Source: Aspidapion aeneum
Lineage: Eukaryota; Arthropoda; Insecta; Coleoptera; Brentidae
Length of the DNA: 64,000 bases
Reading direction: 5' to 3'
NCBI GenBank assembly: GCA_963576565.1
Contig: OY755046.1
Coordinates: forward strand, 63,895,379-63,959,378
Below are positions 10,991 through 23,128 of this stretch, piece by piece. The notes beneath the pieces are model-generated. The model ran no database searches. It was not told the DNA's origin and saw only the letters and a program-made list of their open reading frames with translations. Numbering within the stretch: position 1 is the first letter of the stretch; every line of letters starts with the position of its first letter. A program made the position numbers and the translations under genes.

Positions 10991-11829
10991 CACTTGTGGC
11001 ACCTTGCTCGAAAGCTTATTAAAAAAGAAAAACGATAAACTACTTTTTTTGACACCTGTCAAATATTAAAAAAAGCTAATCTTTACTTTTTTGCCATTTT
11101 TAGATAATAAAAAATATCCTTTTAAGTAAAATTTATAATTTAATTAACAAACTTAAGTAAAAAGTTAGTAACATCCAACCTCTTTTGCAACTGGTAGACC
11201 CAACTTGTGAAAACTTGTTCGAAAGCTTATTAAATAAGAAAAAATATGGTGCGTGATCCTAAACCCCGAAAACCCCTCCACTATCCTTAAAGGTACAGAG
11301 TTTCCAACTTTGTAATATTGTATCGTCGCAGTAACTATAAGTTCATACCAAATTTGATGTTGATCGGATATGTACAAGTTGGTCAAAATTGACTTACAAG
11401 AGGGACCAGGGCGGCGTCAGTTTCACAATTTTAAAAATATAATTAACAATTCGTGATCCCTATCCCCAAAAGTCCCTACATACCAATTTTGAACAAAATC
11501 GGATATACTTAGATGGTCCCCTTCCACCCTCTTCAAAGGGGTTGCCAACGTTAAAGCATTATAATATTCTATTGTATTGGCATTGTAACTTATAATAACT
11601 ATAAGTCCACAATAATTTTCAAAGGGGGGGAGCTGTGAACTTCATAATATCAGTATATTGTATTGTCATCGGAACTTTAAGTGTGTACCAAATTTGAAGT
11701 TGATCCGATGTCTAGAAGTGGGTTAAAACTGAGTTAAAATTGAGTGTCGCGCTAGTCCTCTCATATAACCCATTGTGCGACGTAACTCAATTTTTGAATT
11801 TGGCACTTACGTCAGTATGTCATAAAGGG
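10991..11829. repeat. Diverged tandem-like repeat around AAATTTGATGTTGATC motifs
   Basis: Phrases such as CGAAAGCTTATTAAA (11009, 11220), GTACCAAATTTGAAGTTGATC, and CCCAAAAGTCCCTACATACC recur with variation, so this is several old copies of a ~150-250 bp unit. No coding sequence seen. Confidence 0.4.
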
Positions 11830-11945
11830 GATGATATGGATTAACACGGCGACAGACAGGGAAGAGTGGAAGATATTGGTAGAAGCCTATGTCCAAAGAT
11901 GGATCGAAGAAGGCTAAATAGATAGATTGATAGACTCTTTTAGGA
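11830..11945 (+). mobile_element. RTE-clade LINE, 3' end only (copy A)
   Basis: Reads as the last residues of an RTE reverse-transcriptase protein (a DREEW-K-ILVEAYVQRW like tail), then the short tail (ATAGATTG)n. RTE elements typically end in short tandem repeats rather than poly(A). Matches the 3' end of copies C and D. Confidence 0.7.
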
Positions 11946-12224
11946 CGGCAGGAAAATCTTGAAAATTATCATAGGAATGCAGGAGATTTTTTTTTAGAAT
12001 TTAATTATATTCAATTAACGTCTAATCTCTGTTCATAAATCAATCGGTATTATAAGGTTGACATAAAAACTTAAAAGACATAATTAAGGCATTTATCGAA
12101 AAAAATACTTACTGAATATACATTTTTGTAGTTTATTCATGTCTTTCCGTATATATTTTTTTATTTTAAATTGGTTTATAAACACATTCTAGATCAACAT
12201 ATTTTTTTCTTTCGTTTTTAAATA

Positions 12225-12413
12225 TACAGTCAATCCTCTCTAACTCGAACCTCTTTAACTCAAACCTCTCTGTAACTTGAACCTTTTAAGTGGTCCCTGC
12301 ACTTTTTACATGTATTTTAACCTCTTAAACTCATATTTCTATAACTGGAACTCTCTATAACTCGAACTGTTTTGGTTGTCCCTTTGAGTTCGAGATATAG
12401 AGGTTCGACTGTA
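12225..12413 (+). mobile_element. 189-bp pogo/Tigger-like MITE, solo copy
   Basis: Starts TACAGTC and ends GTTCGACTGTA, with repeated AACTCGAAC phrases along both arms so the whole unit folds back on itself. Exactly the same length as the pair at 29812 and 30132. TA at both ends fits the Tc1/mariner/pogo target. Confidence 0.8.
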
Positions 12414-13001
12414 CTTCTTTTTTTACCATCCTAACCCGCGCAGCAAAGGCTTGAGAAATTGTTTTCAATAAAAAAAAATTATGCACAGTTGAAAGTGAAA
12501 TAAATCGACAAAATATGAACCAAGCTGTTTGTTACAAGCTTTTATTTAACTTCACCTGTATGTATGTATGTGGGTATGTATGTATGTAATCAAATCTTGC
12601 AACTCATTTTTGAAGAACTTCCAGACATCCGATTGACTTCAAATTTCGCATAACGTCTTAGTTCCGATGACAATACAATAATATGGTTTCATCGGGTACC
12701 TACCTCCCCCCTAACGGGGGGGTGGAGAGGGGGTAAAACTTTAGTTTTTCCGATTTCAACCAAAATTGGTATCTGGGGATTTTTGAGGACGAAAATTACG
12801 AATTTTTTATCAAATTACAAAAATCAATATGGCGGATTCAAAATGGACGATTTAATGTCGTTTTTCTGATTACTGTCAACTGACTTCCATGTATTCGATT
12901 CACTTCAAATTTCGCATATTGTTATAGTTCCGATGACAATCCAATAATGTGGTATTACTAACTGCCTACCTCAACCCTAACCTGGAGGGCGGAGAAGGGG
13001 T
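12414..13001 (+). repeat. Fragment of ACCTTCCTAGC family, TATG microsatellite and a ~240-bp direct repeat
   Basis: CCATCCTAACCCGCGCAGCAA at about 12427 is a fragment of the ACCTTCCTAGC family. A GTATGTATGTAT microsatellite follows near 12560. Then CAAATTTCGCATA and TTCCGATGACAAT occur twice (near 12635 and 12907), giving two direct copies of a ~270-bp unit. Confidence 0.55.
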
Positions 13002-13695
13002 AATAGTAGTTTACCTAACTAGTGCGGAAAGTGCTTCTTTTCCGCACGCGATTGCAGATGGCCAAACGACGCGATAGCGGAGTTTGGCCAGCAATCAAGT
13101 GCGGAAAAGACACTTTACGCACGAGTTAGGTACACTATTTTTCTATAAGCGTGAGGAAAAAACTAAAAATTAATCAGAAAATTATTTATATTCAAAACGT
13201 TTTAATCAAATCAATTATTATTATTCACATTCTAGCGGCTTCTAGAACTGACTGGGGTAGATCTTCGTCCGAAGAATCCATTGAAAATCTGATTTTTTTG
13301 TTTGAAAAATTCAAAAGACGCTTGTATCTGCAAAATTGGCTTTGTTTTGACAGTTTGTTTGTACTTTGTTGCTATGGTGATTTAAGATGCCAAATCTAAA
13401 ACCACTAGTGTTCATTGTTGTTTGACATTGACAATGACGATATTTATACCGGGGAGGTTTAAAACTTATAATTTGAACCTATTTTACTGAAAACTTTATT
13501 TTATCGAAAATATTGAAAATATAGCAGAATTTTAGTCAATTTGAATATTTTTAGGATATTTCGTGTGCTAGGAAAGATACAAATGTATTTTGAACGGTCT
13601 AAATGTTATAGAACACCTCAAAATCGTAACAAATTTACTTTTCCACACTAAAATGCGTGCGGAAAAGTGGACTTTTCCGCACGCTTATAGAAAAA
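13002..13695 (-). mobile_element. Internal deletion derivative of the tyrosine-recombinase element
   Basis: On the minus strand it carries the same left end (TTTTTCTATAAGCGTGCGG), the same 5' region and first 17 codons (MDSSDEDLPQSVLEAAR), then jumps directly to the end of the recombinase ORF (AATAATAATAATTGATTTG) and the same 3' palindromic end as the full element at 26772-28882. The deletion joins at a short AAT homology near 13226-13232. It lacks the 255-bp MITE found in the full copy, giving an empty site. It also has only one of the two left-end hairpins. It has kept both ends but no recombinase, so it would depend on an enzyme supplied elsewhere. Confidence 0.88.
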
Positions 13696-14242
13696 ATTAT
13701 TATGTTATCAGAACACTCAAAAAATTATTTTATGCTTTTTAGTCCATTTTATAAAAGCTTATTTTTAAAAAGTTTTTTTTTCAAAATTTATTTTTTAATT
13801 GCACATAAATAAACATAGAATTCGATTTCAAAAGTCATTGTTGAAAATGCTAGATACTGCTAAAGTTTCTTTCTGATATTTTTAGAAATATTTAGCAATA
13901 TTCCATTACAATCCATGTATTTCCTGGCCTATAAACAGGTTAAAAAGATGTTAACACAAACATGAAATTGAATGAGTCATGCTACAAGATATATCTAACA
14001 AGTGTGAGTACTGAGTATGTATCTAGAGCCATTTTGTCCCGGTGTTTTTTTTTACAAATAAGGTTGCAAACTAACTGTTTCCTATTTTGATTGTGTACGC
14101 CTAGACACAGACAGACCCACACAGACGACAGACAAACATGAGTAACATACACGCGAAATTAGAGAAGTCATTCGCTGTATTTAGATCATCATACACAGAA
14201 AAAAATATATTTGTTGAGTGGCGTATGGTATTCTGTGGTATA
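13696..14242. other. AT-rich, nothing recognised
   Basis: No coding signals. A short imperfect CAGACAGACC run near 14108-14136 is all that stands out. Confidence 0.4.
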
Positions 14243-14962
14243 GTATAATCTATCTATTTAGCCTTCTTCGATCCTTCTTTGGACATAGGCCTTCCCCAAT
14301 ATCTTCCTCTCTTCTCTGTCTATCGCCGTGTTCATCCATCTAGCTCCCGCATGTTTCTTCAAGTCGTCTGGCCATCTCATTTAGGGTCTTCCCCTACTTC
14401 TTTTATTTTTCCAAGGTGTCCAGTTTACAATACATTTGTTCCATCGATCGTCTTTCTGTCTAATATTATGACCGGCAGATTTCCATTTTAATTTTGCTAC
14501 TTCTCGTCTCACTTCCCTTACTTTTGTTTTTTTTCTTATCCTTTCATTCCTTTTTCTATCTGTTAGCTTTACATGTAATACTTGTCTTTCCATTGATCTT
14601 TGGGCTTTTGTTACCATATCCATGATGGATTTTGTAAGTATCCAGGTCTGGGATCCATAGGTAAGTACAGGAGGGATACATTGGTTATACACTTTCGTTT
14701 GGAGGTACTGAAGGTTTGGTTTTCGTTTTTTAGTTTAATAATTTGTAATTTTAGCTGCTGTATCCAGTTCTTCCAGCATTTTTATCAGTTCTTCTTTCTT
14801 ATCTGTTATTAAGGCGATATCATCAGCATATCTTAGGTGGTTCAAGTATTGTCCGTTTAATTTGATGAATATTTCTTCCCAATCTAAGTTTTTAAAAACA
14901 TCTTCTAGAGCCTGGTTAAATAGTTTAGGGGATATTGTGTGCCCTGTCTAACACTCTCATCG
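14243..14962 (-). pseudogene. RTE-clade LINE, 3' half (copy B)
   Basis: RTE LINEs copy themselves with an ORF2 endonuclease/reverse transcriptase. On the minus strand the part near 14790-14960 reads LRYADDIALITDKK, with an intact YADD motif, and 14381-14692 gives PVLTYGSQTWILTKS, then AQRSMERQVLHVKLTDRKRN and KLKWKSAGH, the typical RTE C-terminal region. The 3' end at 14243 is followed by ATAGATA-type tail sequence. It is 5' truncated at about 14962 and contains frameshifts between the two parts. Confidence 0.85.
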
Positions 14963-15475
14963 ATTGGTAATACATTACACAATTTGAAGTGTGGTGTGAT
15001 GTCATAAATCCAAGATGGCGGCTTTTTTATTGTTTTTTTTTATAAACTTTGGCTTATAACTTTTGCTGAATTAGTTTTACAGAACATTTTTAAATACGTT
15101 TTTTGTTCGCAATAGAACAGTAATTGGGATAGTAAAGAAATTTTATTTAAAAAAACTAACAAAGACAATAATTTTTTTTAAAATATTGTGATTGTTATAT
15201 TTCAATTTTTGTACTGCTTGACTTTTTTAGAAAACACTTTAAAATGATACATGAATCCCTAATTTGCTACGCAAAATTATTAAAATAGTATATCTTATCA
15301 TGACTACATTTAAAATCAAGTTTTCTAATTTCCGATTTGAATTTGCCGCTAAAACGCTCATTTCTAGCATGGCGTTGCAATTACGTCACAGCGCAGTAAA
15401 CTAGCGGACAGATACACGGCATTCAAGTGTTTATTTGTTTTTTGTCTGTGTTTTTACTGTTTTTTATGTAAAAAA

Positions 15476-15655
15476 ATGTCCTATAACTGGTGTGTAGTGC
15501 CTCAGTGGTCGAACACTAGCATAAAAACACCTGAAAAACTATTTATTCATGTAGTAAAAGTAAAAGAACGGAAAAAGTGGCTAGAAGTTGTTTGAAGAGA
15601 CCCAAGGGCCTTATCTAATACATCCTTACTTTACATTTGTGAAGATCACTTTGAT
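15476..15655 (+). pseudogene. THAP-type zinc-finger domain, degenerate first exon
   Basis: THAP domains are C2CH zinc-binding DNA-binding modules shared by P-element-type transposases and host regulators. From the ATG at 15476: MSYNWCVVP, SNTSIKTPEKLFIH, ERKKWLEVV, stop, RDPRALSN, LYICEDHF. The order Cys, Pro, Trp, then C-EDHF is that of a THAP domain. The second zinc cysteine is replaced by Trp (TGG for TGT/TGC) and an in-frame TGA breaks the domain. HFD is followed by GTGAGT, a good splice donor, so this was a first exon. Whether the source was a transposon or a host gene is not clear. Confidence 0.7.
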
Positions 15656-15779
15656 GTGAGTATAACTAAATTGTTTCTATTAATTTTTCTCACGTTGTCT
15701 ATAATATATATAACTAATTCGTAAATGACAATACAATTTTTGAGGTTATGTTTATTACAAGGGGTAAACAACTATAATA

Positions 15780-15970
15780 GGCAGAAAGGTGTACAAATTT
15801 TTAGGTGGTGCTAGGCAGTTATTAGGCAGGACTAGGGAGTACCTCTAAATGCAGGACTAGGCAGTGTATATGCAGGCTAAATGTAGGATAGCAGTGCATA
15901 TGCAAGACTAGGCAGTGCATAGGCAGTACCTACGCAGGACTATGCAGTATAACCTGTGCAGTACTTCAAG
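15780..15970. repeat. Degenerate GGACTAGGCAGT minisatellite
   Basis: AGGCAGT or close variants recur at least seven times with ATGCAGGACTAGGCAG as the clearest unit. Spacing is irregular (about 15-40 bases). Confidence 0.7.
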
Positions 15971-16650
15971 TATTGCTGGTTGTTGTATACTTTATGCCTA
16001 CCTGTCCTGCAATTTTTGATTGTTTCTTCATGCTTAAAATAATAATGTTTGGGTATTTAATTGAATCTATTGTAAGTGGCATATTAATCAAAAAAGCAAA
16101 ACATATAACCTAACCTCAAAATCTAAATGAGTAAAACTAGGCGAAGAATATTGTAAAAACTTTCAGTTTTATACAAAACAACTCATCGAATACTTACATC
16201 AACATTATAACGTTTCTAAATTCCGCAGAATAAAAATCACTGTTGTTGGCAAAGAAGCCTGCCACCATCAAGGAATTCAGCATTGGCAAGTTGGAGCTAT
16301 CGGCTTTGAAGAATCCGTTTTTTATAAGCAAAACACAAAATAAAATCTAATTTAGGACGATAATTCGCACTTTAAACCAACGCAAACATTACAATCCATA
16401 AGAAAATAACACAGAAAATAGGTTCATTTGATGCGTTTACTGTTTTGTGGCGTCACTCGCAGCTGATTGGTAGACCGCCTGTTTTGAATCACGTGGTTAA
16501 TTATTTTAATTTAATGTTTTAATTTAAGAACTATGAATTTGAGAAAAAATTAAACAAAAAAGTTTGTTTTTAGCATTCTAAGACCTAAAGAGATATCTAA
16601 AAATAAATATATATTTATTTTTTACTACTGTCAAACACCCTATTGTTCTT

Positions 16651-17227
16651 ACAATTCCGGTAGCGCGTGCCATTTTAATGACCCTTTTTTATACGGCAAA
16701 TTTAAATAAGACAGTTATTCCTAGATAAGTACTAACAAAAACTTTTTAAACAACTTTTTTTAAAGAGATTTCTAATTAAATTTAAAAAAATTCTTGTGAT
16801 TTTTAAAGAAGAAATTTAATAAATAGGTATATGTCTTTAAAATAATTAAGCACATCAGTTATTTAACACCTCTGTAAAAAAGTTAAAGAAAGTATTGTTA
16901 ATAATAGGTGTTACACACCCGTGGTGCTAAAATATCTTTTTAATAACAATTCCAAAGGTTATTAACTTCTTCATATACAGTCAATTAACACACTTGAGTG
17001 CCCACATTTAAAAAAAAATCATGCGGAATTTTTGGCAAACCATATTCGGAGAGAACTATCTATATTACTAATGTCTTTATTTCATACACACAAAATGGTA
17101 TATAATGACTTATGATTCTGCTTTGAAAACTGAAGAGTAAGAATTTTAATAGAAGCAAGAGAATTGCTTCTTCTTCAGGTGGCATTACAATCCCTCGTGG
17201 GTTTTAGCCTGATTAACAAAGGCCCTC
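16651..17227. other. AT-rich, nothing recognised
   Basis: No coding or repeat signal that I can support. The phrase CTTCTTCTTCAGGTGGCATTACAATCC near 17165 is like short phrases left beside LINE ends but is not assigned. Confidence 0.35.
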
Positions 17228-18427
17228 CCCAACAAACAATTAAAGTTGTAACGACGAAACCCCAACTAGAAAGAATTTCTTAAAAGTAACCGCAACGTAC
17301 TCCCGCTACGTCTCAGTATACCATACAGCGACGTTATAATTCCCTAAGTGGGGAACCAATTTCTGGTTATAACTACTTGGCCAAGTGTTTAAAGTCACTG
17401 TAGTAACAACTACACTACTACGTCGTAGCCAGGTATCTACTACGTCGTAGAGGCTGTTTTTTTTCCGTAATGGCATAAAAGTTGCGATGTAGTTGCAAAT
17501 AATATAATCGTTTCTTTTTGGTAGAATTGTTACACAATATGGTGGACACAACAGTAAACAGACTCGCTTAGTTTTTTTGTTTGGTTATGGTTATAATATG
17601 AACTATGTTATCCAAAAGTGTGAGAATTTACGAGCAGAGGATCAAAATTCGAGTGCGACGCAAAGTTTTTTGTATAACATGCATTATATATATTGCAAAA
17701 AACCGGTGCGCCCGTAAAATTGAGCCGTTTTCTGGTAGATGATGGAATTTTTGTGTTGTGATTTTGGAGGTTATGTTTTCATAATCGACAGTTAACTACA
17801 ACAAATGGTGCTTAAGAAGAGCATTTTTGGTAAGCTTCAACTAATTTGTTTATAAAATAGTATGGCTCTTTAATATGAGCTCATAAAACGACAACAAAAA
17901 TATTAAATTTTCTTTCTTACATAAAAACATGGCGTCCCAAACTATATTCCCTGATAGTCGAAAAGGTTACTTGAAAGTAGTTGCGGCTTTAAAGTTGATC
18001 CAAAAAGTTATTTTGTCTACATTATTACATCAGATGTTACTATGATGACACAAACTTTTGTGGTAAAAATTAAAGTTATAATGTAGTTGTCGGATACACT
18101 TGTTTGGGACTCCAATGAAGCTTAACTTTCTAGTGGTAATTAAGTAGGATATAAAAGTCAGGGCGACTACGAAATAACGACTAAAAAGAAAGTAAAACTT
18201 TAGCAACGTCCTATTGTGGTAGAGAAGACTATCAGAATCGACTATCAAGAAACAATCCTATGAAGTAGTTTAGAGGGTCGTTTTTACGAAACATCTACTA
18301 TTTCCTGATACTAAATAGTAGTTAGAACTAAAAAGTAACAAATTTTGGTTGGGATCACCATATTTCTACTATAAGAAAGTAGCAAAGCCTTTAGAACATG
18401 TAGCCGCTACTATAAATGTTAGTTGGG
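17228..18427 (-). mobile_element. 1200-bp CCCAAC element, copy 2 (inverted)
   Basis: Starts CCCAACAAACAATTAAAG and ends CTACTATAAATGTTAGTTGGG, the reverse complement of copy 1. TC lies on both sides (17226-17227 and 18428-18429), a 2-bp duplication that is not TA. Same length as copies 1 and 3, with few base differences by eye. Confidence 0.87.
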
Positions 18428-18639
18428 TCCATTTTGCCCTTTTTGGTAATTTTCTTCGACACTTTTTGATTCCCACATTCTTGATATCATCTTTTATCCA
18501 CGTTTATCGTGGCCTCTCTCTGACTTCTTCTCACGATATTTGCACCCATATTGCTTGCACCTTATTATTGTAGTGTAGATTTTTTGTTTGAGGGCTTTCG
18601 TTAGAATCTTTGACTTTTTGAGAACTATCTTTAATTAAT

Positions 18640-19305
18640 TAACACAGCTAAAAATATAGGCTTGAGTATGAACTGCACTAAAACTAAAGTCATAACAAAC
18701 ATAGATGATGATATCACGATCAGAATAAATCAAGAGAAAAAAGAACAAGAAAAGGAATATATATACCTGGAACAAATTATTAAACTAAAAAAGGAAAACC
18801 AAACGGCTGAAATCAAGAGACGAATAAGATGGCCTTGGCAGCATTTGGTAAATTAAGCTACATTAAAAAATAAAAAATATCCTCGGTACCTCAAAACGAA
18901 AGTGTATAACCAATGTATCCTTCCTGTACTTACCTATGGATCCCAGACCTTGACACTTACAAAATCAAACATGGATAAGGTAACAAAGGCCCAAAGATCA
19001 ATGGAAAGGCAAATGTTACATGTGAAGCTAACAGATACAAAAAGGAATGAATGGATAAGATATAAAAAAAATAAAACAAAATTGGCCGATCATAATATCT
19101 GACAGAAAGACGATCGATGGAATAAATGTATTATAACTTGGAGACCTTGGGAAAATAAAAGAAGTAGGGGAAGACCCCAATTGAGATGGGCAGACGATTA
19201 AAAGAAAGATGCAGCAGTTAGATGGATGAACACGGCAACAGACAGAGAAGAATGGACGATATTGGGGGAGGCCTATGTCCAAAGATAGATCGAAGAAGGC
19301 ATAAG
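18640..19305 (+). pseudogene. RTE-clade LINE, 3' part (copy C)
   Basis: Plus strand: INQEKKEQEKEYIYLEQIIK, then EIKRRIRW, then MYNQCILPVLTYGSQTLTLT, MDKVTKAQRSMERQMLHVKL, and the tail RPQLRWADD. These are consecutive parts of the RTE ORF2 C-terminus in several frames, so it is dead. Near 18757-18772 the text CCTGGAACAAATT preceded by TATATATA is the unoccupied version of the site where the mariner-like element sits in copy E. Confidence 0.85.
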
Positions 19306-19599
19306 AATTTAAAAAGAAGAAACTCTGTAAAAGCTATTCAGAGATATAAATCAAAATTTTTTTTATAAATTTGTACGTATTCTAAAAATATGTTTCAAAG
19401 GGCTACGTGATTAACCTCAGATCCACAATATACCTATACATATATTCAATTACCCAAAGTTTATTAAAAATAAAAAAAAATCAAATTTCGATAAAGTTAT
19501 CAATAAAGTAACCATAAGCCCTGATAATAGATAAAAATATGACGTTGTAAATCCCAAACAATTATATTTTACGTAAATAGTCATATTTAAACTACATTA
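19306..19599. other. AT-rich, nothing recognised
   Basis: Short AT-rich spacer after the RTE copy with no supported feature. Confidence 0.35.
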
Positions 19600-20215
19600 T
19601 TTTGGTTAACAAAAAAAAGTAGCACTATTCCTAGTAATATCAAATGCTGTATTGAAATTAAAAATATCCACAGGGGTCTTAAAAATATCGAGCAAAAACT
19701 AAAAATTGTGTTTTTCAAAAAATTTATAAATTTTTAAAGTATTTGGTATTTTTGTATTATCGATTACACGGCCAATCGAATAAAAATAACGAATTTTTTC
19801 TAGGCCCTCTAGTTTTTTAGAAAACAAAGGCTACTTTGCTATTTTTAATAGCCGCCTTATTGTATATACAGGGTGGTTCCAAAGTTGGGGTTTTATTTCT
19901 AACTGTGCATAGAACTCATTAAAACAAAAAACTTTTCTTAGTCATTAAATAGAGCATGAAAAGAGCTTTTTAACTGTATATCGAGCCAAGCTTTAGATGA
20001 GGGAAAATAAATGAATTTATTGAAATTTATTTCGAAAAAGGCAATTTTTAGTTTTGCGTCGATATTTTAAAAACCCCTGTAGATATTTTGAATTCCAATA
20101 CAGCATCTCATTGGGCTAGGAATAGGGCAACTTTTTTCTTTTTTAACCAAAATTGTATCTCTTATCGTTTACGAAATCCCCATGTAGTTGCTTCTGTCTG
20201 GGACACCTGTATACC
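19600..20215. mobile_element. Inverted remnants of the mariner-like element seen at 26087
   Basis: 20040-20210 matches the right end of the 26087-29314 element (TTAGTTTTGC, CCCCTGTAGATATT, CCCCATGTAGTTGCTT, then GGGACACCTGTA). 19615-19800 carries the same text in reverse (GTAGCACTATTCCTAG, ACAGGGGTCTTAAA, CTAAAAATTGTG). So two right ends face each other, a fold-back derivative, with a second ACAGGGTGG-type end at 19868 between them. Confidence 0.6.
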
Positions 20216-20228
20216 TACCTCTGTAATT

Positions 20229-20356
20229 TTTTATCGATTTTTACCTTCCTAGCCCGCGTAGCAATGGCTAGAGAAGGTCTTAGTTTGGACGAAAAAAAAT
20301 GTTTTGAGATGACGCCGAAAATGTGTTATCATCGTCGTGATGTCTGGCTGTGTGTG

Positions 20357-20411
<55 letters not shown>

Positions 20412-20745
20412 ATATCTGTCCGTAACACGATAGCTCCTAAACCGCTGATCCGATTGTCATAACATTTTCAAGTAAAATGGTATTCGACACTCTAACGAGC
20501 TGATTAAATTTTGGTCAAAATCAATTAATGCTGAATTTTGACAATTAAAATTTTTTAAAAATTGTAACTTTTTAACGGAGCATTAATGTGTAGTTTTCGG
20601 AATACAGTAGACTGCATTTTGCTTAATAATTTGTGTTATAACCAAAAACTCCGTAAGAGCTTTAGTTTTTGAGATATTTACAAAAAAACTGTTTTCAAGG
20701 CTGATATATCATGACTCCACTTGAATTATGCTAATAGGCTAGCTA
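20229..20745 (+). repeat. ACCTTCCTAGC-family element, most complete copy
   Basis: Starts TTACCTTCCTAGCCCGCG and ends GGCTAGCTAGGAAGGTATC, so the ends are inverted (ACCTTCCTAGC / GCTAGGAAGGT). Holds a long (GT)n run at 20354-20406 and CCGTAACACGATAGCTCC. Non-coding; probably a non-autonomous DNA element. Confidence 0.7.
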
Positions 20746-21754
20746 GGAAGGTATCAGATCTGTCATTGATCCATTTATTTTTAAATAAAACATTTTCGCG
20801 AGGGCTAGGAAGGAAACGAAATAAATTAGACCAAAGAAATTCAAATTAAAAACATAATTGTTTCAATCCGAAATAAAATTTATTTACTCTTGTTTTTTTT
20901 TCAATTAAACGCAAATCTATTACATGCAATCCAATTTTCGTTTTGTTATTAAGCCCAAAGTTCTCTGCTTCAAATTGCTTCAAGTCGCCTTAGGATCTTC
21001 AGTGAAGAACTTTCACTGTTTTAATTTTTTTTTGGAATTTGATCGATTTTTTTTCGTACAACTTTAAGAATTTTGACCCTATATGTACTTTCAATTGTCT
21101 TGTTATAAAAAGTATTCCTTTAGTGTCCAAATACCTATACTAACCCCTAAAAGTATTTTGAGAAAAATTGCAAATTTTGCATTGTTATAAATTGGGTTTT
21201 CGAAATTTTTTCGAAATAACTTTTTTAAAAACTTGTGAATGCACATTTTTTTCAAAAATATCGTCTTTCAAAAAAACAAAATTTTGAATATTTTTTTTTT
21301 CAAATTACAATTGTTTGAAATACAACTTTTTCGAATGATTTATTTTCGAAAAGCAATTTATTTAAAAAACACTTTTTTTTAAACAAAGTTTTTAAGAACA
21401 TTTCTCGAAAAACAATTTTTAAGGTCAGGGAGATGTATAAACAGATTAGGATACGTTTGCGGTGAATTGATAAAGGCTGGGATAACACCGATTTCGAAAT
21501 ATCAAAAAGCAGACAAGAGTGCTAGGTTCAGAAAATAAATTTTCGAAAAAAACATAAAAAAATAAAAAAAACTTGTTTTTATTTTTTAAATTTAGTTTAT
21601 TTTTTCGAAAAATTTTCCGCTTGAAAAAAATTTGTAAAAGTTGTTTTTCTGAACCCTGATAAATTTTCAGGGAGCCAACTAATGCTTACAAAAAAATAAA
21701 AAACCTAATTCTAATTTTCTTTTTCTCAAATTTTCAACACAAAACCCTGAAACT
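20746..21754. other. AT-rich, TTTTTCGAAAA-rich stretch
   Basis: Many short AAATTTTTTCGAAA-like words between 21180 and 21640 suggest a degraded simple repeat. A GCGAGGGCTAGGAAGG fragment near 20800 is a second end of the preceding family. No coding sequence. Confidence 0.4.
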
Positions 21755-22319
21755 AAAAAAATACTCTGCCAATTTATGGGCACTTAAGCTCACACTAGAT
21801 ACTATATTTATAGTGTACGTGTGAGCTAATATTACTAAAAACTGAAATATATTTTATTCAACTCTAGACTCAATTACCTGTCGTTTGATACTACACAAGC
21901 CACGTTATTACTTAAACTCAAATTTGTGAAATCTACCCCCACTTTAAAAAAAAAACTAAAATGTATTTTGTTTAACTCCAGACTCAACTACCTTTTGTTT
22001 GATATCACACACGCCATATTTTCACATAAATTCCAATTTTTGAAATTTACCCCCACCCTTTTTTTGTTAAATAAACTAAAATGTATTTTGTTTAACTCCA
22101 GACTCAATTAATTTTCGTTTGATATCACACACGCCATATTTTTACATAAACTTAATTTTTTAAATCTACCCCCACCCTTTTATTTGGCTTGTGTTGGGTG
22201 GATTTTGTTCATTTTTAAATGGGACCATCTCGAGCCAAAACCCAGCTTAGGTACCAAATTTCATTAAAATCGGGCTAGCGGTTTTTGAGTTATGCGCGTT
22301 GGTCGTTACAGACAGACAT

Positions 22320-22387
<68 letters not shown>

Positions 22388-22395
22388 CACAACAA
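21755..22395 (-). repeat. TAGCTCACAC-family element with CAGA microsatellite
   Basis: Order: AATACTCTGCCAA, hairpin CTCACAC...GTGTGAG, three ~115-bp units, then GGGACCATCTCGAGCC, TTGAGTTATGCGCGTTGGTC, and an 18-fold CAGA run (22312-22386). It is directly followed by the next copy, so its far end (the CATCTGAAA segment) is missing. Confidence 0.85.
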
Positions 22396-23093
22396 ATACT
22401 CTGCCAATATATGGGCCCCTAAGCTCACACTAGGTACTATAGTTATAGTTTACGTGTGAGCTAATATAACTAAAAACTGAAATATATTTTATTCAATTCC
22501 AGACTAAATTGCCTTTTATTTGATACCACACAAGCCATGTTTTGACTTAAACTCTAATTTTCCAAATCTACCCCCACCTTTTTTTAAAAACTAAAATGTA
22601 TTTTTTTTTAACTCCAGACTCAATTACCTTTCGTTTGATATCACACACGCCATATTTTCACTTAAACTCCAATTTTTAAAATCTACCCCCACCCTTAAAA
22701 AAAACAAAAACTATAATGTATTTTGTTAAACTCCGGACTCAATTACCTTTCGTTTGATATCACACATGCCATATTTTCACTTAAACTTTAATTTTTGAAA
22801 TATACCCCCACCCTTTTTTTAAAATAAATTAAAATGTATTTTGTTTAACTCCAGACTCAATTACCTTTCGTTTGATATCACACACGCCATATTTGCACAT
22901 AAACTCTAATTTTTTAAATCTACCCCCACCCTTTTATGCGGTTTGTGTTCGGTGGATTTTGTTCATTTTTAAATGGGACCATCTCGACCCAAGACCCAGC
23001 CTAGGTACCAAATTTCATTAAAATCGGCCAAGCGGTTTTTGAGTTATGCGCGTTGGTCGTTACAGACATACAGACAGACAGACAGACATACAT

Positions 23094-23128
<35 letters not shown>

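Larger units (their letters stand above)
14963..16650 (+). other. Region around a THAP-domain relic, probably a decayed DNA transposon
   Basis: Begins where the RTE copy stops and ends near TACTGTCAAACACCCTATTG. The left boundary phrase CCCTGTCTAACACTC and this right phrase are loosely inverted but not convincing as ends. It holds the THAP relic (15476) and a GGACTAGGCAGT minisatellite (15780-15970). A possible splice acceptor ending TTCCGCAG occurs at about 16229. No DDE domain was recognised. Confidence 0.4.

Noticed and set aside
22312..22386. Regular CAGA array resembling a CRISPR-like or satellite array
   Set aside because: It is a 4-bp microsatellite without spacers, at a fixed place within an interspersed element.
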